Shown here: positions 1 to 12,570 of the stretch, piece after piece
Layout: each line of letters starts with the position of its first letter
Position numbering within the stretch: position 1 is the first letter of the stretch
NCBI GenBank assembly: GCA_019614645.1
Contig: JABWDB010000013.1
Span: 6,835,501 to 6,899,500, forward strand
DNA length: 64,000 nucleotides
Direction: 5' to 3'
DNA from: Stratiolaelaps scimitus
Lineage: Eukaryota; Arthropoda; Arachnida; Mesostigmata; Laelapidae
The notes under the pieces: model-generated
What the model saw: the letters and a program-made list of their open reading frames with translations, nothing else
Told to the model about the DNA's origin: nothing
Database searches by the model: none
Translations under genes and position numbers: made by a program

Positions 1-1
1 G

Positions 2-229
2 CGGCTAATTGATCCCGTAGGAAGGAGATCTATTACAGGGACATTTGTCAGACCTACGCCAATAGAAGATGACAATGTTGATAACGTTGACGAACAGCTT
101 CCTTCCTCATTCCGGCTACATCTCTCACAGTTAATGAATTCCCGCACTAACTGCATAACCATCGCGGTGCATCGACTGTCCCATATTGCTAGGCGAGTTG
201 TGGAAACGCGTCCGTTTCGAAGAAGCTAG
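2..229 (+). CDS. 3' terminal exon of an unidentified gene (partial, runs off left edge)
   Basis: A reading frame is open from base 2 to a TAG at 227-229, 75 codons with no start needed, so it looks like the last exon of a gene entering from the left. The peptide has a Thr/Pro stretch (FVRPTPIEDD), an acidic patch (EDDNVDNVDE) and a basic C-terminus ending RPFRRS. I recognise no domain. A 75-codon open frame is only modest evidence in DNA of this composition. It could be chance, but the amino-acid mix looks more coding-like than most open frames in the next 3.7 kb. Confidence 0.4.
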   Translation, partial: RLIDPVGRRSITGTFVRPTPIEDDNVDNVDEQLPSSFRLHLSQLMNSRTNCITIAVHRLSHIARRVVETRPFRRS

Positions 230-3200
230 AAGGACACCCGGTACTGCTCGCGATGCCATTAGGCCAGTGCAGTATGAGCAATGTACAGGCTAGACACACA
301 TATATATATATGAGTTTAACCTTACAAGATGGAATTAGGCCGATAGACCGAGGAAGGTGGAAGCTTTATCTGTCCGCAGTGGTATTATTAGTTGTTGTGT
401 AAAATTGACAGAGCACGGATTTCACCTTATTATATATATATATATATATATACCATCTATATACCGGATGTTCAAGAAGTCACGCAACTACATGCCACCT
501 CATAGACAACAGCGTAACGCAGTCCAATGGTGTTTAAACAGTCGTTTAGAAAGAAGCAGGACAAAGTTGGGAAATCCTGTTTGACGGTCAATTTAAGTAA
601 CATACGTTTCCTTAGAATACAGCTCGACGTAGTTGCCTCACTTTTCAATATTCTGTGTATACATGCGAACGTATCCTACCATTAATTTGCTGCTAAAAAT
701 GTACAGAGTAATTTTCTACAAATTACGATAAATGATTATATGATAATATTGAATATATATATATAATGAATAATACGATTGATGATGTTATAATAATAAT
801 AATGATGATGATGCTACTGCTGATGACGATATAACACAAAAGACGCCCTGTGGACGAGTTAGTATGTGGCATCCTCTAGGAGAGGATGTTGTGCAAATGA
901 ACTTTATACTGAACTTAGTAGTGGAGTGTAGAGGAAGGAGAGAACAGAGTGTAAATGGTTTAGTGAATGTGATTGGAAAGCAGATATGATTATAAATAAA
1001 TAAATAAATAAAGGCGACGTGATGATAAATAAACGCCGTGGCAATTACATGGTAAATTGTTCTTCTATGGCAATTAGTAATTCGTGGTTGTCGCAAGTGA
1101 GCTATTCGGTGATTTGGTTATTCATCGTATACCACACTCAAATGCTTCGTAGAATACTCCAAGATACGGAAGATCGGACCCCATATACATTATACGATAG
1201 CAAACTTTATGTTGGGATCAGTGTCGGGACGCGTTCCGGCAGTGGTCGATTTTTTATTTCCGACTATTTCTGAGCAGGTTGAGCAATTCGACGCGAAATA
1301 TTCTGCGTGGTCGCTATCGCGTCCCTTTGCAGAAACAGTGGGAAGCTCATAAACTTTGTCCACCACGAGGGAGAGAGTGAAATATTTGGAACAGGAGACG
1401 AGGATAGGTGTCGCACAGGAACAAAATATGCTGAATTATGCTCGCTTCGCAGGTTTTTTTTCTAGTGGCGTTGCAGATGGCTATAGCCTGTGTTTCCATG
1501 TCTCAGACCAGAAGACTTAACCGAAAAATTATATTATTTTTATTGAACCAAGAAACGATTTATTATTCATGAACCAATTATTAACCAACCAACCTTATTT
1601 TTCATAAACCAAGAAACGATTTTGTGTCTATTTTGAGGACAAATATGATCGTATGTAAATGGTTGGGGATTGATGCACTAAATTTGTGATCTGCAGTATA
1701 GCTTACGTTCGAGCCCCGCTGCGTGGTGACATATAAAAGAGCTTAAGCATTGTAAAATTGCAGCTCCTTTAATAAACCAATAAACCTTTACCTTGGGCGG
1801 GGTGTCCCAATCAGAGTCAGCATAACCACTGCGAGAAATAGAAGTCACGGTGCAACGTTGGTGGCTCATTCGGTAATAGTAGATCAATTGTACATTCAAT
1901 ATCATATACATATTATAAACTTGACTCTGTTCGTTCGCCTCGCGTATACCTCGCTGCTTTGTCTATTCCACGCGGGCTCAGGGGTGTGGCTTGTACTTAA
2001 TTTTTTTATTGAGTTGTCGATATCCTTTTCTTCTCCCGATGATCTGTAATGGTCGTGCTGCACGGCTGACCGCAAACCATGTTAGGCCTTTTTGATGATC
2101 AGTTTACTATTCAATCTATAATAGAAGCTCTGCGCAAGGGATACCAACCGAAGATTGGCAACAATCAGAGCCGATACAACCCTGAACCAAAAGATAATAA
2201 CAGTTAAGTTCTGGTGGCCCTTCAAGCGACCACTAGGACTTAACTACTATAGCATATCATACGCTACTGTGTGGCACATATCACTGCTGAAAACCTTTAC
2301 GTTGTGTGACGTGCAGAGCGCCCGAAGAGGTTTCAACACAGGAAATCTGTGAACGAAAAAGAAATCTCTAAAACATACGCAGTGAAGGTTGTGTACAGCT
2401 TAATGAGTACGGCGACAATTTGTTACATGTACGTATAGAACATTAAATAAACAATAATTCGACGGGGGGAAGCTTGTGCCGAACCTCGCAGCGATCAAAT
2501 CAAGATATTCAATGACTTGTGTCTGTGACCTTCACTGATCCGCCTGTTGTCTTTGCTAGTACTTGCCGCCAGTGATCAATCTAATGATTCGATCATTCTT
2601 CGCAAACCCCATTAGTCTTATTTGCAATAATGCTTCCAATATACTCACAATGGCTATGTATGCAAGGACCCATTCGGAAATCGTTTTTGACTACAGTGAC
2701 CGATATTTCCATGTGGAAGTTGTCCCTGCCAGCTTGAACAATACAAGAAGGACATTAGTCTTCCCATGCGGATTCTTCTCCCTCATAGATCCGTCTAGAT
2801 AGGGTGGTAACCGAGCTACGGAGTTGGTGTTGGTGGCACTCTTGTGTCATTGGGTGAGAATAGACGCGGCATTGACATTGATGCAAGATGTATCTGTCGA
2901 TATCTATATAACACGTAATAGTTACGTGCCGAGCAAATCAATCTATTCATCGCCTCACGTTCGATGGCTTTTTCGTCGGCGACATTTCAACCATAAGACA
3001 AAGTCTATTCGAGTTCGAATCTGTTGGGGTTATGTCGGAGCAGAGAGTTCATTCAGGTCCGCATGTCCATTGCTGTCTGCCTAGAGTCGAGCTATCTTCT
3101 GCAAGGATAACAATGTCCTTTGACGTAAAATAATTGATATATTCCAAGTATAATTGAATTGGTCTACAGGAGCCGACCCTGCGATATTCGGTCTATATGT

Positions 3201-3978
3201 AAAGTGTGTGTAAATATAAATATATCTCCAAGCTATGTCGTTAGGTAGTACTGACGTTACCATTTATTTACATAACGAGATTAAAACCAACTCTATGGAC
3301 CATGGACTATGCATAATATCCATATATATCTACAGATATAATATATCTGTTGATGGACTCCATTGTTGAAACTTAATTGACAACGAGGTCTTGTCAATAT
3401 TCATATTCAGGGTAGAGATCTATGTACTAGTGACGATCACGTAACGAAGTACCTGTGTTAAGTAGTGGACCGCGATCAACTTCAAAGTTTTCAATACAAC
3501 CTTACAGGTACGAGTAAGGCAGAGAATAAGTAAAGGAGGCCCCGACAGGTCCTCATCGTAATACCTAGAAGGTTAAGAGCTGAGGTCTGTCAGATGGGGA
3601 ACAGCTGAGGGTCAGCTCGAAAAAGTTTTAATACAGCCTTACAGAAGATAACTGGTATCTGATATCGCGAGTATAAAATACCTGGTGGACGTAGCAGGAA
3701 AGCAGGAACCAGATCGATTGCGGGATCGACGCGGCCAAACGAGGCACAATACAAGAACGCCGCCACTATCAGCTAGATGCAGTGATAAGGTCCAAAAATG
3801 GAGCGTCTCCTGTGAGGATACCTTATGGACACTTGGGACCATAGCTGAGTGTGTCCCACTACGATGTTACAAATGTGACTCTCGTGGGGAACCTGCTGGC
3901 AGTAGCACATGCAGCATTAGCCTCATTGAATGCTGCAAGTACTGACTATTGCTTTTCGTGTATCTCTTCTTTCAGAAA
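230..3978. other. Intergenic region without a recognisable gene
   Basis: I find no convincing coding exons in this stretch. It holds (TA)n runs near 300-311 and 430-451, an (AAAT)n tract near 993-1012, one SINE fragment (1705-1793), a repeated phrase (AGTTTT.AATACA.CCTTACAG near 3486 and 3624) and a 13-bp motif at 3604-3616 that recurs at 8232 and 59126. The short open frames here have no family resemblance and no splice context. The promoter and 5' untranslated exon of myotubularin copy A probably lie at its right end, because a pyrimidine-rich acceptor sits just before the copy A start codon. Confidence 0.5.
1705..1793 (+). repeat. tRNA-derived SINE, 5'-truncated copy
   Basis: This copy starts inside the B-box region (GTTCGAGCCCCGCTGCGTG) and continues through the family-specific body to the AATAAACCAATAAACCTTTACC tail. 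The same body and tail occur in reverse orientation at 14778-14878, 42926-43076 and 57546-57710. The A-box half of the head is missing here, as expected for a 5'-truncated retroposed copy. Confidence 0.8.
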
Positions 3979-6900
3979 ATGTCAGCTAAAGATTTTTTCT
4001 TCCTTGACAACCAAGAAGATATAACGATACGGTGTCCTCTTGTTGGCGGTGAGAAGATCATAGCGAACTGCTGTAAGTGCGAACTGTTGCGTCATTTTAT
4101 TGACTAGCGTTTACCGATTATCGTTGATCTGACTGGATGCCGAAGGTTTGCCGTTGTCCTGATTTAGTTTTGACCCTTCGCTATCTGGCCCTGCCGCCCT
4201 GCCGCTATCTTTTTTACCGAGGGCAGAAAAGCTGCTCAATGTCGTCCCACGAGTGTGCCCGTTGCAGTCACTAAGTCAAGTTCGATCTAAACGATTGAAG
4301 TTCCCAGTTAGGAGTTGTTGTTAGTTGGAAACAACAGTTTTGCTCGCCTCACCTAAAATCTACTCATTGATGTGTTTGTTCTTTTCGAATCGCTAAACTA
4401 AAGGCGTATCATATAACTCTCCGTGGTTCGGTCCATGCCTTGGCTCACTCGTCGTGACAAACTATCGATTCTGGTTCAGGAGTGGAAACGGCCTCTTCAT
4501 TCATGACATGCCGCTGGGCGCGATTCAAGAAATCAAACGGGTAACTTCTCACGGGTGTAGTACCATTTGTGTATTTGCTCCCTTTTCAAACATATGCTGC
4601 ATCCTTCCGCAGTTATCCCAGCTGCTATCGTCCTGAGAGACGGGACCGTCGAGAAGAGGTCAAACAGAATGGCTAAACGAAATACTCGTTTCTCCTTCCA
4701 GGTTAATGATCTCGAAGTCAACCTGTCCTGCAAAGCTGGATACTCGCTGGTGATCACTCGAATGAGGGTAGGAGGCATACTTAATATGTGAGATACCTTA
4801 CGCATTAAGATGTAGAGTGGCCAAGCGCTGCGTGTATATTGGGGAATGTGTCTATCTCCGGTGAGCAGATAGGGTTTGCTGCTACTTAGGATAAAGGAAA
4901 TGTAAACTTCCCACGAAGGCAGGGATATTTGCCCATATAATGAAATGGTTATCCATGACATCACTGATAGGGACACTTTGGCGTAGATGGACACTGGCTA
5001 CCTATTGGCCTGAGGATCCCGTTCAAATGTCTATTTAATTTTACGTGACGATGTGAAGGCGGAATAGTATATCTCCATTCTTGGGCTTCCACGCGCAGCT
5101 TGTGGGCAACGACACAGTGTGTATGGTTCAGGTCATTTCTCCCGAGTTCTTTCCGTCGTTATCGAAATTCCGAGGTGGTGTGTGCACCTCTTCAATCGTC
5201 CAAAGCTGTTCCCAGCTATTTGTTTCGTAGCTGACTCATGCCCCGCCTCTGGACTGCGGTATAGTATTGCCGGTATGTTATCGAATCATGCCGGTCATCC
5301 TTGACTTTGGGCGTTCTCCCATGGCCGTATCCGAGCCAACCGACAGATCGAGTAGTGGCATCCCCAAGTCGTGGCAGTGTTCGTAGTTTCCATGGAAATC
5401 GCACTGAACGAGATGCGTGGCCTTAACGGGTTTGATCTTGATTTCGCCTATGCGTTTTCGGGACAGCTCGTACAATTAACTTCAGTTATTCCATCCCAGT
5501 GATCACCATCCCAGTGAATTCTGCTGTTATCTATTTATTCTATTTCTGATGTTCTATGTTAGCTACTTATGTACACATTTGTGTGCCCTGAATCTCAGAA
5601 TAGGTGGTGCTATATTGCAATCTCAGTCCAGTTCGTCGTTGGCACCTGCACTCGCAAAATGCACACCATTACCTTATGGTCACTATTTCTACTTCTTACC
5701 AGCCCTTTTAGCGTTGTGGATAACAGTCCACTGGAACCACTTCTGATAGACTCGTTTGATACTGATATCGATTTCCCCGACTAAAAACGCACACACAATC
5801 TTCGCTAATGATGATGATTACCATATTCTTAATTATTATTATTAGTGGTAACACTTGGTACGCAATGATTGGGCGCAATAAGTGTGTGCGGTTCTGCAAA
5901 TTTCAGTTTCAATTAGCTGCTGATTCATCACTCGATCTCTACGCCGAATTGACGAGCGGTGCATTTCCACTGTTAGGAAGACGAAAGCTCTTTGCCTTCA
6001 GCTACACACAGACGTTTCCGGAAAATGGCTGGGCCGTTTACGATCCTGTAGAAGAGTTTCGACGACAGGGTGTACCTAATCAGCAGTGGAGGATCAGCAC
6101 GATAAATGCCGAGTAAGAATCGAATCTCATGCTATGAGTCGGCCATCACCAGCACGACGCGATAACGCGTTCCCATCTTCAAAAAGCGAGCATCCGTTGT
6201 ATGAATTACAGATTATTATACGATCTTCCTATGGCAGTATGAAAGTCGTATGCGTATAGTTCCATCGCTTCTGTCTAATTGCGCCTTGCACATTTGTATG
6301 CCTCGCTTTAACCGATGATTGCAGGTACAAAATATGTGAGACATACCCGAGTGTTATCGCTGTCCCAGCACAGGCCACCGATGAACTAGTCGAACACGTA
6401 GCTCAGTTTCGCAGGAAAGGTCGCGTCCCGGTACTGTCGTGGGTTCACCCACAAACCCGCGCCTCGATCACACGGTGCTCGCAGCCCGGGCTTAGATTAG
6501 GATTTACGTCCACGAAACACGACGAAGCTTACCTGGCGTGCATTGCAAAAGCGGGCCCGGAGACCGAAAATACGCCGACGTTGCACGTTGCCGACGCTCG
6601 GCTATATTATAGTGCACTTGGCAACCAAGCAGTTGGTGGAGGTTACGAGAATTACTCCAATACTGAAATCTTCTTCCTTGGTATGCAACAGGAAGGCGTT
6701 TGCAAAGAGATGCTTTCGTTGATTCTCATTGTCATCTATCTTTCGTTGTTGTAATTAAGTCTTCCTAGCTTTATCGGGACCTTCTCCGTATTATCGCAGA
6801 GTAACCAGGAGAAATATCTGGAGCATAAATCTGTCTCACTGAGGTCCCAGATTAGTAAACCTGCGATATCCGATCTGTTTATCTAAGCAATATCTCTGGA

Positions 6901-9900
6901 TACTGACAACGCTACCGTCTCTGCCTAAGATCTCGGGAGGCCGTGAGTTCGAATTCTATGGTGGTCGGCCTAGTATCTAGGTACTTCAGAGGCAAGTATT
7001 GCTGCTGGTGCTAAAGCACATATAGCAAATCAAGGGCAAAAGCAATGTTCGAAATTCCGAGACATCTGAAAAGGTGGAGGAACACTTGCTAGTTCTGACG
7101 GTTTGCTTCGATGTTGTCTACGCATTACCTATATTTTCCTTCTGCACAGGCATTGATAATATTCATGCGGTACGGAGCTCGATAAAGAATCCCACGAAGT
7201 GGCTCTACCATATCAAGACAGTCCTCGATGGAGCCTATAAGATTGCGCATAAGGTACTTATCATCTGTATTACTACTGTATTACTTGGACTACGAACATA
7301 ATATATAGTATGTATACTCTCGTGGTCTACTATTTCGCTTTCGAATTTTTTATCATCTTGCTGACGCTTCGTTTGTGTATGGCATGTTGTTGGTGACTCC
7401 AGGTACTCGACGAAAATAAAAATGTCCTGGTACATTGTAGCGATGGGTGGGATCGTACGGCACAACTCACTTCGCTCTCGATGTTATTGGCAGACCCGTA
7501 TTACGCAACGCTTAAAGGTAAATACAGGAGTAGTTATCAGCTTAGCTCAACTGGTCCACAGGGTAGTTGAGCCTTCGACACTTAGGACATGATGATATAT
7601 CATCTTCTGCCTGCTCTGTATCTGTGTGGGTGTCCTGATAGGTTTCCAGGTATTAATTGAAAAAGAATGGTGCTCGATTGGCCATAAGTTCGAGGATCGA
7701 TACGGTCACGGGAAGTCGCTTAAGGCGGGCAAAGCTAGCGAGGATGATCAACGCAGTCCAATATTTGATCAGTTCATCGAGTGCGTCTGGCAGGTTAGAT
7801 TCTAATTTAATAATAATAATAATTAAGTTACGTGTCTATACGTCTCATGATACCTTAGAGCGTGGGAGTTATGATGCTCATTCGGTTGGAAGCCTGTTCG
7901 GCCAGCTTCAGTGCCTCTCAACCAGGATATCGGAGTCGGGGACAGCAGAGCTAGAGATTACAATCGCTATGACAGCAGAGCTAGAGATTACAATCGCTAT
8001 TTGATCAGACTGTTGGTCGATGAGTGGGTTATAGAAACGAACCATGCATTTTGCTCACAACACGATTTCGTGTCCATAGCCCAGCAGCTTTTCCTTAGTC
8101 CATCCAGTAAATTAGGATCATTTTATGGCATTTTTTACCGGGCTTCGCTAGCTGAACTTCCGAACAAAAAAAAAACCGGAGGTGGCAACAGAGATGGAAT
8201 TGCCACCTCCGGTTTTTTTTTGTTTTTTCCAGCTGACCCTCAGCTCATGTTCCTTATTGACTTGCGTTACGTGTATTAGAGATCAGGCTTGGGGAAGCAA
8301 GCATAATAACCGACTGCGTAAATTTCGCAGATCATGATCGTGAGCCCCTTTGTGTTCGAGTTTAACGAGAATTTCCTCATCACGGTTTTGGACCACCTGC
8401 ACAGCAACCTCTTCGGGACGTTCCTGTACAACAGCGAGAAGATTCGACGTGAAAATGTCAGTGATTTGCGAATGGGACGAATAGATTGAACCACCACCTT
8501 TTTCTACTGAGAGAAACCCAGTCCGGGATTTTCCCTTTGAACAAATAGGGGTAATCATGGACTGGGTTTCTTAACCGGATGACCCGCTATGCAAAAATTT
8601 GCCCCCAAATTCTTCCATAGCTGGTTATCCGGTTTTCAAATCAGTTGTTGGAAGGTTGACCCCCCCCCCTCTTACAAATGTCTGGCGTGATTGACTGAGA
8701 TTTGAACTTTGAGAATTTGGAAACGAGAAGTAACATTCAATTTCCCACTCGCGCAGGGCGTGCCCGAGACAACTCAGTCTCTCTGGTCGATGATCAACTC
8801 GAATGCCGAATTGTACATCAATCCATTTTACGCTCATAGAGATCGTGACATCGATTTGAATGACCAGCCTAAGAATCTACGAGTTTGGCGAGCGTATCAC
8901 GAGCGGTAAGCTAGCCAATATAGTTTGTAATTTTTCCTTGCAATAATCAGTACTTGTTATCTACATCGAAGAACATTGTTTTATTCTAATGTTGTTTCCC
9001 ATAGAAAAACTGTTGCCCATAGACTATCATCTTAGGAAGTGGATTTTGGCCTTAGAATTCCGGAGGGCTTCGTGGTCAAGGCAGTGATCACTGATCAACG
9101 AAAAAGTACAATCCCTCTCCCCTGATGATCGTTGACTCGCATCATGATGGAGTGGAGGTGTATAGTGAATTACAGGATAATCTTTTAGCCAGGAATGACT
9201 CTGTACTCGTTGCAGTCTGGCCACACGGGATACTGGCCACGCAATGAACTACTGGCAATTGGGTGACAGATCCAGATCGTTAGTAATTGGATGTTATTAA
9301 TATCATTTGTTCATCATTTGTTCATCAAAACAATAAACTTGTTTTCAAGCTGGAACCCTAACTACGCAAAGGCGGACGACGTGACCGGACTTCAACCATT
9401 TAGTGGAGCTGAACTTCTTGGGATGAATTGCACGCAGCTGAATGCGGTAGGGATCTGCTAACGATTTTCTTGCTCGGTTTAACCTTAAAGTATCTAGTAG
9501 TGTCTTCCTTAAGTGTCGACTACAGGGTGACGTACACCGTCACACTGCTTCCCCGTATGCGCAGTAGGCTCGAGATTATCTGGGGGGCGGAGTATTCTAC
9601 CGTTTTCAAGATTACAGGATGCAAAAATTGTGCAGGTATGCTACCGGTGCTGGCAATATGGACACTTTATTTAGGATGATTATCTCTGAAGACACTTTTC
9701 CTCCCCCAGAGGTAACCTTTTTTATGGTCTTTACAGTGTTACACACCGGTGGTCTTACCATGCGGCGTCTGGTGAATGATTTGAATGATCTAGCAGTGTC
9801 TTAGAAGCTAATCTCTAATTTTTTTTTATTCCTACAGTATTTGAACAAACGCTGGCTCGGAAAATTCCATCGGCGAGTTATTAGTAGCATTCCGAGCATG

Positions 9901-9954
9901 GTCACGATAGGCGTGAGCACCGTGACGCATCTGTTCTTCGGAACCCCACAGTAA
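3979..9954 (+). CDS. Myotubularin-family phosphoinositide 3-phosphatase, tandem copy A (MTM1/MTMR2 class)
   Basis: Twelve coding exons: 3979-4072, 4404-4540, 4702-4767, 5907-6112, 6325-6680, 7150-7253, 7403-7517, 7642-7793, 8331-8456, 8757-8905, 9350-9446, 9838-9954. They join in one frame to about 572 aa, close to MTM1 and MTMR2 (about 600-640). Order: PH-GRAM (VTNYRF in exon 2), linker with [10 protein letters not shown] and RRQG, phosphatase domain ([18 protein letters not shown]), active-site loop CSDGWDR with Cys near residue 333 and Arg near 339, and the SID-like segment [12 protein letters not shown]. The canonical loop predicts an active PI3P/PI(3,5)P2 3-phosphatase on endosomal membranes. 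Exon 5 is a fusion of what are two exons in copies B and C. A pyrimidine tract and AG lie immediately before the ATG, suggesting a 5' UTR intron. The GRAM region is short and diverged (GPCLGSL replaces the usual VRGTL). Last-exon choice is by frame and acceptor only. Confidence 0.88.
7941..8000 (+). repeat. 30-bp perfect tandem duplication
   Basis: Two identical 30-bp units (7941-7970 and 7971-8000, beginning GACAGCAGAGCTAGAG) lie head to tail in the intron between exons 8 and 9 of myotubularin copy A. No third unit is visible. Confidence 0.95.
8167..8221. repeat. Perfect 22-bp inverted repeat ending in A/T tracts
   Basis: Arms 8167-8188 and 8200-8221 are exact reverse complements (A9 then CCGGAGGTGGCAA, and its complement ending in T9) around an 11-bp loop. 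It sits in the copy A intron between exons 8 and 9. It resembles a bacterial terminator by shape but is in a eukaryotic intron, so I treat it only as an inverted repeat. The recurrent 13-bp motif GCTGACCCTCAGC follows at 8232-8244. Confidence 0.95.
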
Positions 9955-10529
9955 CGAAGCGAGGCAAAAACTGGTCACTAAGTCATTCCTCACGGCAGCA
10001 AGACACGGAGTGAAACTGCGCGCGCTGTGTCCCAGTACGATGATACCTCAGATTGTTCAGGATAGGTGGTGTTACGCATGCGTTAGTCACCAAATATACA
10101 ACATTAAAAGATGCATTAAGCTGGTGTTCTTGGTGGTCTCTTGGTGGTTGATACGTGTCACGAACGATACTGGACATTCGAGCATGGCGCAAGATACCTT
10201 GTAAGCGGGTACCATAACTTAGTTCGCAGTAGGATTATCAGCTTGAAGGGGGAGACGAGTTCTTCCAGTTTTTCCAGCTCGGAACACTTTTATGATGAAT
10301 TCTTGCCATCCTTCCTCGCGGAGTATACGTTTGCCTGCTCTGAGCGGAGTATAACCTCCAAGAGTTTGGGTGCTAGCTTTCCTGAAACCAATGAAAAATA
10401 AATTTCCTCCTATAGCTTATATGTTGAGGCCGAAGTGTGGTGCTCTCCTTAGTTGGAAAAAAGAACTACATAAACCACAATCCTCGGTTCTCCCTAACAT
10501 CTCCCGAGTCTCGGACGAATGAAGACCTA

Positions 10530-10598
10530 GACGGTATGAAGACACCCGTCTCGAAGGTCTTCGTGGTGTCTTCATACCGTCTCGAAGGTCTTCGTGGT
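10530..10598. repeat. Hairpin combined with a 21-bp direct repeat
   Basis: Arms 10530-10546 and 10565-10581 are perfect 17-bp reverse complements (GACGGTATGAAGACACC). The loop begins a 21-bp unit, CGTCTCGAAGGTCTTCGTGG plus T (10547-10567), repeated directly at 10578-10598. Inverted and direct repeats therefore interlock within 70 bp. Confidence 0.92.
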
Positions 10599-12159
10599 AT
10601 GCTCAGACACGCCCTATATAGAGGTCGTAACGTTTGCGGCAGGAGGAAATCCAGAGGCTTTCCGAAAACGAGGTTCAAATCAATAATCAATGGGAACTCG
10701 TGTGTTCTTATTATTATGGTGACTGATATTCCCGAACTGGTCCTTAGTTATATACTGGATAACTAAGACAACAAAATTATTACTTATAGCATGAACTCAA
10801 AATATACCATAGTGGAGCCTGATCTGAAGTACATGTTGGACTTCCGCTGCGTTAGTCAACATGAAATCTGACGTCTTTTTCGTTGAGCATGAGAAGTCCA
10901 ACGAAAACGAGTTTCAATCGGTAAGTGGATGAGTGGCCTCTGTGGCGCTATCAGGGCCAGCTGGATTGCTTCAGCTGTTCGAACACTCCTTCACCGTGAA
11001 AATATTATACTTGTCCCACACATATTCCCAATCACAACTGGTAGGTGTTTGGCGAGGACTGTGACACGGCACTACGAATGTTTGTGGGCAAACTGAGTAA
11101 CCGCCATCCTTCGTCAGATATCCCTGCCCCTCTCGTCGCCCCTGCTACCAGCTCAAATAGATCAGCACCCCTGAGTTCTCTGACACGGTCATTGGCATTG
11201 ATCGCTCTGTTAAGGCTCCTGTGTTAATGCATGCCTCCAAAACGGCCTATAAAAACTTGTGGAGGGGACCACACGCATCACTGACAAGGTCTTCTCTTTC
11301 ACAGGTCTGGTCTTCTCTCTCATAGGTCTGCGGCTCACTACCAATTCATAGACACTTTCACTTATGGATCCACCTTCTAAATCAGACCAAAATACCCTGG
11401 GTTTTGATGTGTCAATCACTCACAGACGTGGTTCTCTGGTGGAGCTCTAGCCTCAACTTTTGGTAAGCTGGTGACCATATAGACCAACATTTTTTTCAGT
11501 ATCCTCCGGTCCTTTTTCACCTCCTTTCTGGTCGTTCATCTGCGCAAAGCGTCCATGAGATGGAGAATTCTTGAGTGGCCTGCACGCTCTTTACGAAACA
11601 CCACAAAATACTTTTTTTGTATGTCCCTCGTCAGACACTGACTTAAGAGGGACATTACGCCCATGAATCCGTCTATTTGCACGTTTTGCCGACGAATATT
11701 AGGTCTGACTATCCTCCCCTAAATATAACAACTGGTACAATTAATAAAAAGATTGACACCCTTGCACTTTAGTGTAGCCGCATTCCGGACACTATTCCGC
11801 TGATAGTACACAAAAGTCTAGCCCGGAAGCGTGGTACGTTCGTGTGCGCCTTGCAATGGGGGAGGCAAGTGAGTGCGCGGGTTCGATCCTCGCCGTTGGC
11901 CATTTGCATTTCAGCGGTACGTTTTTTGAAGCAGCTGCCGAAAGCAGTTGGCAGAGCGTCAGCCGGAAATAAACGAAAGACTTCGTGAGGGCACAGTTTC
12001 GAATGACTTCGCTCCTCGTTGGTTACACCTGTACACAAGAAAAAATCGAAACTTAATGAAGATAATCGTAGATCGTTTGTCTAAGAACCTAGTGCATGGA
12101 TATCCTTAAGAAGCATTTAGTTAGAAGAAGATTAAGAAGATATGATCATCTTCTCCTAC

Positions 12160-12570
12160 CTTGTACGTAAAAGGCTGCCAGATGATCTTCAGCACGGCTA
12201 CACAGTTGGTCGGCATAGTACAGGATTGGGCTATATATTCTAATCGTCAGCAGAAGTTCGTGTTTACTTCAATTCGTTCAAGGAATTCGATAGATTCTCC
12301 CATCCTCGCGTGTTCCTCAAACTACGCAAACTTTGCCTTGAGCCTACGAGCATTGCTTGGATGAAAAACTACCGACAATTTAGGACAAAGGCTAACGGAA
12401 AGCTAGGTTTTTCGACTGAGTGTCCCTCTGGTGTCTCGCAAGGTTCTTGCGTGGGCCCTTCGTTGTTTTACATCTTTATTATTGATCTAAAAACTGCACT
12501 TCCGGGGGCGTCGCTCATAAACTCTACGCAGATGTCTCAAATGCTATGGACTCTGATTATCCTCTAGGGA
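12160..12570 (+). pseudogene. Degenerate non-LTR retrotransposon reverse transcriptase fragment
   Basis: Translated pieces resemble the palm and fingers of jockey/CR1-type LINE reverse transcriptases. FKEFDRFSHPRVFLKLRKL corresponds to the usual F.KAFD.V.H..L..KL motif, and ECPSGVSQGSCVGPSLFYIF corresponds to the SGVPQGSVLGPLLF motif. Stops and frame changes interrupt the match, and the catalytic YADD region is eroded just downstream (near 12525-12540). It is a dead 5'- and 3'-truncated insertion in the spacer between myotubularin copies A and B. Confidence 0.75.

Noticed and set aside
4533..4994. Minus-strand frame of 153 codons inside copy A
   Set aside because: It is antisense to exons 2-3 of myotubularin copy A, with no motif or splice context.
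8167..8221. Rho-independent terminator
   Set aside because: GC-rich stem and T-run shape fit, but this is a eukaryotic intron, so the bacterial interpretation does not apply.
11870..11900. Possible tRNA gene (GGGTTCGATCC B-box-like sequence)
   Set aside because: No matching acceptor stem, D-arm or anticodon arm could be folded around it. It is a chance B-box or a decayed SINE piece. Similar B-box-like words near 3015 and 6952 were rejected for the same reason.
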